A stretch of 7,753 nt of DNA, from contig JADGGV010000178.1 in the NCBI GenBank assembly GCA_019689775.1, positions 1-7,753 on the forward strand. The letters are read 5' to 3'. Numbering within the stretch: the first letter of the stretch is position 1; the number at the start of each line of letters is the position of its first letter. The notes under the pieces were generated by a model. That model was given only the letters and a program-made list of their open reading frames with translations. It made no database searches and was not told where the DNA came from. Of the stretch, positions 1 to 5,334 are shown in pieces. A program made the translations under genes and the position numbers. This stretch comes from Gemmatimonadota bacterium. Its GTDB lineage: Bacteria > Gemmatimonadota > Gemmatimonadetes > Longimicrobiales > RSA9.

Positions 1-638
1 CCCAGCCCGGTGGGCCAGGCGACCGCCGCCCCCGTCCCCGGCCCCGCCCTCCACGCCGGGCTGACGCTCGACAGGTAGTCGGTGAACACGTAGCTGGTCC
101 CGCTCCCGTCCGAGCGGTGCACGACCAGGATGTCGGTGGACGGGAGCGCGACGCCGGGGTTCAGCGCCGCGAGCCGCGGATCGTTCCACTTCTTGATGGT
201 CCCCAGGAAGATGTCGGCCAGCACGTCGCCGCTGAGGCGGAGCGGCTGCGACAGCGCCGGAAGGTTGTAGGTGATCGCGACGGAGCCGAGGATCACCGGG
301 AGGTTCATCGCGCCGGGGATCTTCGCGAGCTGCTCGTCCGTCATCGGCGCGTCGGATGCGCCGAAGTCGACCGTGCCCTCGGTGAACTGCCGGATGCCGG
401 CGCCGGAGCCGATGGACTGGTAGTTGATCTGGACGGGGTGCGCCCGGGCGTACGCGTGGAACCAGCGCGCGAAGACGGGCGCATCGAACGTGGAGCCCGC
501 GCCGGTGAGTGCGACCTTCCCCCCCGCCGACTCCGATTCCGCCATCGCCCTCGGCGTCTTCCCGCCCTCGCCGCGACACGCGGGCAGGAGCATCCCGACC
601 GACAGCACCGCGGCCGCACTGCGAACCCAACGCGCCAT
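1..638 (-). CDS. pstS: PstS, phosphate ABC transporter substrate-binding lipoprotein (partial, C-terminus off window)
   Basis: This is the periplasmic, membrane-tethered binding protein that captures inorganic phosphate and hands it to the PstCAB transporter. The first 212 codons are present; full-length relatives are usually about 320-370 residues. The N-terminus is a short lipoprotein signal (MARWVRSAAAVLSVGMLLPAC) with lipobox LPAC and predicted lipidated Cys21. Family phosphate-pocket motifs follow: GAGSTF (46-51), YQSIGSGAG (73-81), DFGASDAPM (91-99) and RSDGSGTSYVF (175-185). The ATG at 638 is chosen because a near-ideal AAGGAG lies 8 nt upstream and the signal peptide begins there. The frame has no stop up to the window edge. 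A Pho-box array and the phoBR genes lie directly upstream, so induction by phosphate starvation is very likely. pstC, pstA, pstB and phoU would be expected further left, outside the window. Confidence 0.95.
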   Translation of the reverse strand, partial: MARWVRSAAAVLSVGMLLPACRGEGGKTPRAMAESESAGGKVALTGAGSTFDAPVFARWFHAYARAHPVQINYQSIGSGAGIRQFTEGTVDFGASDAPMTDEQLAKIPGAMNLPVILGSVAITYNLPALSQPLRLSGDVLADIFLGTIKKWNDPRLAALNPGVALPSTDILVVHRSDGSGTSYVFTDYLSSVSPAWRAGPGTGAAVAWPTGL

Positions 639-646
639 TGCGTCCT

Positions 647-652
647 CTCCTT
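647..652 (-). promoter_or_regulatory. pstS ribosome binding site
   Basis: AAGGAG on the minus strand, 8 nt before the pstS ATG. It is a near-consensus Shine-Dalgarno sequence, the strongest in the window, and it fixes the start. It fits a binding protein made in large amounts. Confidence 0.8.
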
Positions 653-690
653 TCGAGGCTTCCCGAGCGCAACACCTCTGTGCCCACGGG

Positions 691-696
691 AAGATC
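691..696 (-). promoter_or_regulatory. candidate -10 element of the pstS promoter
   Basis: GATCTT on the minus strand begins 10 nt downstream of the last Pho-box motif (707-711). I see no convincing -35 hexamer at the right distance. That is the arrangement of PhoB-activated promoters, where the activator replaces the -35 contact. Assigned by position and resemblance to TATAAT only. Confidence 0.35.
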
Positions 697-706
697 GGGG
701 CGCGTC

Positions 707-733
707 GTAACGGCACGGTCACGAAGCGGCAAC
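707..733 (-). promoter_or_regulatory. Pho-box array upstream of pstS
   Basis: On the plus strand, GTAAC (707), GTCAC (718) and a weaker GCAAC (729) occur at exact 11-bp steps. Read towards pstS they are GTTGC, GTGAC and GTTAC. PhoB/PhoP-family regulators bind head-to-tail on 11-bp direct repeats. The 18-bp block at 706-723 matches 15 of 18 positions of the block at 3205-3222 before phoB, in the same orientation relative to the gene. The array ends 68 nt before the pstS ATG. The repeats are seen directly; binding by the PhoB encoded here is inferred. Confidence 0.7.
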
Positions 734-745
734 GCTTGCGCAGCA

Positions 746-769
746 CGCCGCGCGCCGCGGCGCGCGGCG
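746..769. repeat. 24-bp perfect palindrome of only G and C between phoR and pstS
   Basis: The 24 bases are identical to their own reverse complement and contain no A or T. The palindrome lies 12 nt beyond the phoR stop and just upstream of the pstS Pho boxes. In the phoR transcript it could fold into a strong stem, but no U-run follows on the minus strand. It is therefore not a classical intrinsic terminator. It might act as a weak terminator, an RNA 3'-end stabiliser or a protein site. Confidence 0.5.
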
Positions 770-781
770 GGGGCGCCGAGG

Positions 782-2370
782 TCAGGCGGAGTGGAGCGCG
801 GGGGCGACGAGCGGGGCGGCGGCGTCGGCCAGCTCGACGCGGATCGTGGTGCCACGGCCGAGCTCGCTCTCGGCGGCGACGTCGCCGCCCATGCTCTCGA
901 CCAGGTGCTTGACGATGGACAGGCCGAGACCGGTGCCGCCCTCGGCGCGCGAGCGGGCGGGGTCGACGCGGTAGAAGCGCTCGAAGATGCGGGGGAGCGC
1001 GTCGCGCGGGATGCCCGCGCCGGTGTCCTGGACGGCGATGGCGACGCGGCGGGCGGCCGCGGCGCCCCCGGGGGCGGGCGCGGGGCGGGCCGGCGGGGGC
1101 CCGGCCCGGCGCGGCCCCGGGGGGGGGGGGCCGGGGCGCCGCGGTGCGCGGGCGCGTCGCGGCCGGCGCGCCGCTCGCGCGGCGCGGCGGCGGCGGGGCC
1201 GATCCGGACCGAGATGCGCCCGCCGGCCGGCGTGTAACGGAGCGCGTTGTCGAACAGGTTGCAGAGCACCTGGCGCAGCCCCGACGGGTCGGCGTGCACC
1301 CGCAGCGCCGCCGGGTTCTCGACGGCGAACGCGACGCGCCGGGCCTCGGCGCGCTCGCGGAAGCCGCTCCACGCCTCCTCGGCGACGGCGGCCGGGTCGA
1401 CCACCGCCATCTGCGGGCGCCAGCCGCCGGACTCGAGGCGCGAGAGGTCGAGCAGGTCGTCGACGATCCGCTGGAGGCGCTCGGCGTTCGCCGCGATCGT
1501 CTCGAGGAAGCGCCGACGCAGCCCGGGATCGACGTCGTCCTCGAGGAGCGTCTCCGAGTAGCCGCGGATGCTGGTGAGCGGCGTCTTCAGCTCGTGGCTA
1601 ACGTTGGCGACGAAGTCGCGGCGCACGCCCTCGAGCCGGCGCAGCTCGGTGAGGTCGACCAGGACCGCGACGATCCCGCCGGCCGCGCCCTCGCCGGACG
1701 GATCGGGGAGCGGCCGCGTGATGACGAGGATGCGGCTGCCGTCGATCGACAGCTCGTGCGAGCCCGCCTCGGCGCCGCCCGCGGCGCGGACCAGGAGCTG
1801 GCGCAGCTCGGCGTTGCGCACGAACGAGCCGACCGCCTGGCCGACGACGTCGTCGGGGAGGCCGAGCAGCCGGCGCGCGGCGGGGTTGAGGTGCGCGAGC
1901 CGGCCGGCCCGCGTGATGTGCAGGATCCCCTCGCCGGCCGCGCTGAGGAGCAGCGCCATCTCGTCGCGCTGGCGCGTGACGATCGCGCGCAGCTCGCGCT
2001 CCTCGTCGAGCAGCCGCTCGAGCGCGCGGGCGAGTGCGACGAGCTCCGCGACCGGCGGATCCGGGATGCGCCGGGCCGTGCCGCGCGCCACGCGCGCGGC
2101 CTCCGCCCGCATGTCGAGGATCCGGTCGCGCACCCGGACGGCGAGGAGGAGGACGACGGCGGCGAGGGACGCGCTCGCGACGGCGGCGCCGACGAAGACC
2201 GCGAGGCGCGCGGCGGAGATGGCGCGGGCGAGCTGCGCGGCCGAGACCACGCTTTCGAGGCTCGCGACGAGCGCGCCGCGCACGACCAGCTCGGTGACGA
2301 CGACGAGCACCGCCGCGCCGGCGAGGAAGCCGCCGACGAGGAGCAGGCGGAGGCCCAGGCGGGCCTTCAC
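782..2370 (-). CDS. phoR: PhoR, phosphate-regulon sensor histidine kinase, with an apparent frameshift
   Basis: Membrane kinase that phosphorylates PhoB in low phosphate. It would be about 529 residues if the frame were restored. The GTG at 2370 overlaps the phoB stop as GTGA and has a strong GGGAGG 7 nt upstream, so the pair is translationally coupled. In order: two membrane segments (about 9-30 and 56-78) with a very short outer loop, a HAMP-like stretch (about 79-125), a PAS domain (about 130-235), the phosphoacceptor box FVANVSHELKTPL with His259, and the N-box NLFDNALRYTP with Asn375. The kinase then continues in another frame with the G boxes DTGAGIP, FERFYRVD and GGTGLGLSIVKH, ending at 782. 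Codons start at positions divisible by 3 before the shift and at positions of remainder 1 after it. The switch falls between about 1205 and 1042, most simply in the G12 run at 1119-1130, where 13 bases would restore the frame. The short outer loop suggests that phosphate status is read through Pst/PhoU rather than directly. Confidence 0.88.
1045..1144. other. 100-bp run with no A or T, including a G-quadruplex motif
   Basis: Every base from 1045 to 1144 is G or C. The plus strand at 1070-1089 holds four G-runs of 5, 3, 4 and 3 with loops of 1, 3 and 1, a clear G-quadruplex pattern, and the G12 run follows at 1119. The stretch lies within phoR and encodes a Pro/Ala/Arg/Gly-rich insertion in the ATPase domain. 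Base composition is far from the rest of the window. Confidence 0.75.
1119..1130. other. G12 homopolymer, likely frameshift site in phoR
   Basis: Twelve consecutive G on the plus strand, C12 in the phoR sense. The upstream half of phoR is read in one frame and the downstream half in another; adding one base or removing two here would join them. On either side the translation is low-complexity Pro/Ala/Arg, so the exact site cannot be fixed from conserved residues, but this tract is the most slippery place in the interval. Confidence 0.6.
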
Positions 2371-3092
2371 CCGGCGCCCTCCCGCGCGCGGAAGCGGTAG
2401 CCGAAGCCGCGCACGGTCTCGATCCAGACGCCCGCCGCGCCGAGCTTCGCGCGCAGCCGCTGCACGTGCATGTCCACGGTGCGCGTCTCGATGCGCGCGT
2501 GGATGTCCCACGCCGTCTCGAGGAGTTGCTGGCGGCTCTGCACGCGGCCGCGCCGCTCCATCAGGGTGGTCAGGAGGCGGAACTCGGTGGGCGTCAGCTC
2601 CAGCTCGGCGCCGTCGACGGTGGCGCGCATCGCGGCGACGTCGACCTCGATCGGGCCGCCGCGCAGCAGCCGGCCCGAACCCGACACCGCCGGTGCCTGC
2701 GAGCGCCGCAGCACGGCGCTCACGCGGAGCACCAGCTCGCGGGGGGAGAACGGCTTCGTGATGTAGTCGTCGGCGCCGAGCTCGAGCCCCTTGATGCGGT
2801 CGGCCTCGTCGCGGCGCGCGGTGAGCACGACGACGGGGATGTCCGCCGTCGCGCTCCGGCGGCGCAGCTCGCCGAGGATCTCGTAGCCGGAGAAGCCGGG
2901 GAGCATCAGGTCGAGCACGATCAGGTCCGGCCGCTCGCTCGCCACCGATTCCAGCCCCTCCTCCCCGTCCGCGGCGGTGCGGACGCGGTACCCCTCCTTC
3001 GTCAGGTGGTAGGCGACGAGCGCGGCGATGTCGCGCTCGTCCTCGACCACCAGCACCCGGGGGGCGCCATCCCTGCTCTTCGTCGGAGACAT
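2367..3092 (-). CDS. phoB: PhoB-type response regulator (OmpR/PhoB family)
   Basis: DNA-binding regulator of the phosphate-starvation response, 241 residues, the usual length. The receiver domain (about 12-128) has the acidic pair Glu17-Asp18, phosphoacceptor Asp61 in LIVLDLMLPG, Thr91 in VVLTAR and Lys113 in ITKPF. The winged-helix effector domain (about 140-237) has the family patterns LTPTEFRLL, TVDMHVQRLRAKLG and IETVRGFGYRF. The ATG at 3092 is chosen because the receiver begins 11 residues later and only non-homologous sequence lies upstream in that frame. Its Shine-Dalgarno is weak (GCGAG close to the ATG), so the start is less certain than the gene. A Pho-box array precedes it, suggesting autoregulation, and phoR follows with a 4-nt overlap. 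The symbol phoP is used for this gene in some lineages. Confidence 0.95.
   Translation of the reverse strand: MSPTKSRDGAPRVLVVEDERDIAALVAYHLTKEGYRVRTAADGEEGLESVASERPDLIVLDLMLPGFSGYEILGELRRRSATADIPVVVLTARRDEADRIKGLELGADDYITKPFSPRELVLRVSAVLRRSQAPAVSGSGRLLRGGPIEVDVAAMRATVDGAELELTPTEFRLLTTLMERRGRVQSRQQLLETAWDIHARIETRTVDMHVQRLRAKLGAAGVWIETVRGFGYRFRAREGAG
2378..2383 (-). promoter_or_regulatory. phoR ribosome binding site inside the end of phoB
   Basis: GGGAGG on the minus strand, 7 nt before the GTG at 2370 and within the last codons of phoB. It supports the GTG start that overlaps the phoB stop. Confidence 0.7.
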
Positions 3093-3169
3093 ACTCGCGC
3101 TGTAAGTACCGCGCGGGAGCGCGCGGGGTCCGTGGCCGCCGGCGCTGGCCGGGCGACTCCAGCGGAACG

Positions 3170-3199
3170 GGTATCGCCGCAGCGTCAAGCGCGGGTCAA
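3170..3199 (-). promoter_or_regulatory. candidate sigma-70 promoter of phoB
   Basis: On the minus strand TTGACC (3194-3199) and GATACC (3170-3175) are separated by 18 bp. The first matches five of six positions of the -35 consensus; the second is a weak -10. The -35 overlaps the third Pho-box unit, so PhoB binding would act directly at the promoter. Start of transcription would fall some 70 nt before the ATG. Assigned by pattern only. Confidence 0.35.
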
Positions 3200-3221
3200 C
3201 GGACCGTAACGAGCCGGTCAC
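3184..3221 (-). promoter_or_regulatory. Pho-box array upstream of phoB, four 11-bp direct repeats
   Basis: On the plus strand GTCAA (3184), GTCAA (3195), GTAAC (3206) and GTCAC (3217) begin exactly 11 bp apart; the next positions on both sides do not fit. Read towards phoB the units are GTGAC, GTTAC, TTGAC, TTGAC. Four 11-bp units fit two head-to-tail dimers of a PhoB/PhoP-family regulator. The 3205-3222 block recurs with three mismatches before pstS. It lies 91 nt before the phoB ATG, in the 179-bp gap after the DUF885 gene. This gap (3093-3271) otherwise holds only the candidate promoter; I see no terminator with a U-run for the upstream operon. Confidence 0.75.
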
Positions 3222-3271
3222 GGGAGGCGGGATGGACGCGGCGTCGCCGGGCGCGGCGCGGGCCGGGCCGC

Positions 3272-4870
3272 CTACGCCACCCCCATCGCCTCCCCGACGA
3301 GCGCGGGCGGGATCGTGCCCCAGGCCAGGAGCGCGTCGTGGAACTCGCGGAGCGGCGTGTCCGGGCCCACGGCGGCGCGCCAGCGGTCGCGCAGGTGGAC
3401 GATCTCGCGCCGGCCGACGGCGTAGCTGAGCGGCTGCGTCGGCGTCGCGCAGTAGCGGCGGACCTCGGCCGCCGCGCTGTCGGCATCCAGGCCGGCCTGG
3501 CCGACGAGGAGGTCCTGCGCGCGCTCCGGGCTCCAGCCGGCGGTGTGCAGCCCCACGTCGGCGACGACGCGGCAGGCGCGCCAGAGCCGGTCCTTGAGCT
3601 GGAGGAAGCGCTGCCGCGGGTCGGTCAGGAAGCCCTGCTCCCACATCAGGTCCTCGCAGTAGAGCGCCCACCCCTCGGCGAAGATGGGTGTCCAGAACAC
3701 GCGGCGCGGCACGCTGCCGGCGCGGTTCGCGCGGCAGAGCTGGACGTGGTGGCCCGGGTACGCCTCGTGGACCGTCGTGGACGCGATGCTCGCCATCGGC
3801 CGCGCGGGCTTCCCGCCGGCCGACGGCGTCACGAAGAAGAGCCCGCGCTGGTCGGCCTCGAACGGCGCGGGCGGCAGGTACGCCGCGTACGGCACGAGCG
3901 GGCGCAGATGCTCCGGCGTGGGCGTGACCTCCAGCGTCTCACCGGGCGCGAGCGTGACCAACCCGCGATCGAGCACGAACGCGCGCGCCGCGGCCACCGC
4001 CTCGGCGTACGCGCCGACCAGGTCGTGGGCGACGTCGGCGTCCTCCAGCTCCCGCGCGTACGCCTGCCACCCGTGCGTGCCGCCCAGCTCGGCGGCGAGC
4101 GCCTCCAGCTCCTCGACGGTGTCGCGCACCAGCGCATCGCCGAACGCGGCGAGCTCGTCGGCGCCGTAGGGGAGCGCGTGCTCCCAGCGGAGCTGGCGCT
4201 CGAACGTCTCGCGCCCCGAGGCGAAGTCGGCCGTCGCGCGCGGGAGCGCCTCCTCCTCCAGCCGGCGCGCGAAGCCGAGGAGCGCGTCCTCCGCCGCGCG
4301 GCAAGCGCCATCCCACGCCTCGAACTGCCGCGGGTCGTCCTGCACCGCGGCGCCGAGGTAGACCGGCAGCACCTGCGAGACGAGCGCGACGCCGCGTCGC
4401 GCCACGAGGATCGCCGTCTCGGTGAGCACGCGCGCCGGCGCCGTCAGGTTCTCCTTCGCCTCCTCGAGCGCGCGCGGCAGGCGCGCCATCCGCTCCGCCG
4501 CGCGCAGCGCGCGCTCCGCGCCCGGCGCGTACTCCCGCACCGCCATGATGTAGAGCGAGTCGAGGACGGGCTGGACGTAGAGGAGGGGGTCCCGCGCGTG
4601 CTGGCGCCGTACCTCGAGGAGGTGCAGCCGCCAGCGAAGCTGGTTCGCGACGAGCGTGCGGTCGACCCTCTCGCCGACGTCCTTCGGCCGCGCCGCCTCG
4701 AACGCCTCCAGCCACTGGCGCAGCCGCGCCGCCAGCGCCGCGAGCGATGCGGCGTCCCGGCGCTCGAGGTCGCCGTCGAAGGCGTGGAGGCCGGCGGCCG
4801 TCGCCTCCGTCGGATGCGCGGACCACCACTCCTCGAAGAACGCGTCGAGGAGCGTCGAGAAGGCGCTCAT
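3272..4870 (-). CDS. DUF885 family zinc-peptidase-like protein
   Basis: A 532-residue protein of the DUF885 family, predicted zinc-dependent peptidases built mainly of helices. It carries the family signature STTVHEAYPGHHVQ with His368, Glu369, His374 and His375. About 25 residues on is FAEGWALYCEDLMWE, where Glu399 is a likely further metal ligand, and near the C-terminus TPTQPLSYAVGRREI (about 476-490). There is no signal peptide or membrane segment, so it is probably cytoplasmic. Length is close to typical for the family. The ATG at 4870 has AAAGGG 4 nt upstream, and the N-terminus fits the family pattern (FFEEWWSAHPTEATAAG). It is the last gene of a three-gene operon, 12 nt after the EVE gene. 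Substrate is unknown; nothing here shows whether it digests peptides or a specific metabolite. Confidence 0.88.
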   Translation of the reverse strand: MSAFSTLLDAFFEEWWSAHPTEATAAGLHAFDGDLERRDAASLAALAARLRQWLEAFEAARPKDVGERVDRTLVANQLRWRLHLLEVRRQHARDPLLYVQPVLDSLYIMAVREYAPGAERALRAAERMARLPRALEEAKENLTAPARVLTETAILVARRGVALVSQVLPVYLGAAVQDDPRQFEAWDGACRAAEDALLGFARRLEEEALPRATADFASGRETFERQLRWEHALPYGADELAAFGDALVRDTVEELEALAAELGGTHGWQAYARELEDADVAHDLVGAYAEAVAAARAFVLDRGLVTLAPGETLEVTPTPEHLRPLVPYAAYLPPAPFEADQRGLFFVTPSAGGKPARPMASIASTTVHEAYPGHHVQLCRANRAGSVPRRVFWTPIFAEGWALYCEDLMWEQGFLTDPRQRFLQLKDRLWRACRVVADVGLHTAGWSPERAQDLLVGQAGLDADSAAAEVRRYCATPTQPLSYAVGRREIVHLRDRWRAAVGPDTPLREFHDALLAWGTIPPALVGEAMGVA

Positions 4871-4882
4871 GGCACCCTTTCG

Positions 4883-5332
4883 TCAGGGGGCGCCGGCCTC
4901 CCGCGGGTCGGCGGGGTCGCTCACGGCGAGCTCCGTGCCGCTCGCGCGGAGCAGCGCGTCCCACTGCTCGTCGGTCAGGGGCTGGACCGCGACGCGAGGC
5001 ATGCGGAGGAAGCCCATCCCGGACAGCACGGCGTCGGCCTTCAGCTCGGCCAGCGGGATGCGGCGCCGGAGCGCGCTCACCGGCTCGACGACGACGACCA
5101 CGCGCCCCGGCTCGGCCGGGTCCGGCCGCGGCTCGCTCGCCACACGGGCGACGCCGACGGCCGCCTTGTCCGGCGCGGTGTGGTAGATCAGCACCTCGTC
5201 GCCGGGACGGGCGGCGCGAAGGTTCTTCTGCGCGGCGGCGTTGCCGATGCCGTCCCAGACCGCGCGGCCGTCACGGACCAGCTCCGCCCAGCCGTAGTCG
5301 GCCGGGTCGGCGAGGAACACCCAGCGGGCCAT
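4883..5332 (-). CDS. EVE-domain protein
   Basis: A 149-residue single-domain protein of the EVE family (PUA-like fold, related to human THYN1). The family motifs are visible: the opening MARWVFLADPADYGWAEL, the WDGIGNAAAQKNLRAARPGDEVLIYHT block (26-52) and the strand AVGVARVASEP shortly after. EVE domains are thought to bind modified bases in DNA or RNA and are often found with restriction or RNA-modification genes. No such partner is present here, so the ligand is unknown. The ATG at 5332 lies 2 nt after the stop of the synthase-like gene and has GGAGAAGG upstream, spanning the end of that gene, so the two are probably translated together. The last 15 residues or so look like a disordered tail. 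Confidence 0.87.
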   Translation of the reverse strand: MARWVFLADPADYGWAELVRDGRAVWDGIGNAAAQKNLRAARPGDEVLIYHTAPDKAAVGVARVASEPRPDPAEPGRVVVVVEPVSALRRRIPLAELKADAVLSGMGFLRMPRVAVQPLTDEQWDALLRASGTELAVSDPADPREAGAP

Positions 5333-5334
5333 CG

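Noticed and set aside
117..710. 197-codon plus-strand open frame
   Set aside because: Antisense to pstS and its promoter; composition-driven translation, no motif.
785..1372. Separate 196-residue kinase-fragment gene starting at GTG 1372
   Set aside because: The first half of that frame is an out-of-frame reading of conserved PhoR sequence (N-box region). Only the part after the frameshift is genuine, so it is treated as the C-terminal half of phoR.
1144..2400. 418-codon plus-strand open frame
   Set aside because: Antisense to phoR, which has clear kinase motifs on the other strand.
3225..3271. Possible terminator after the DUF885 gene
   Set aside because: GC-rich, but I find no good stem followed by a U-run on the minus strand. 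Factor-dependent ending or read-through into phoB cannot be excluded.
3093..3671. N-terminal extension of PhoB to about 434 residues
   Set aside because: The added part runs out of frame through the DUF885 gene and across the Pho-box array. The receiver domain starts just after the ATG at 3092.
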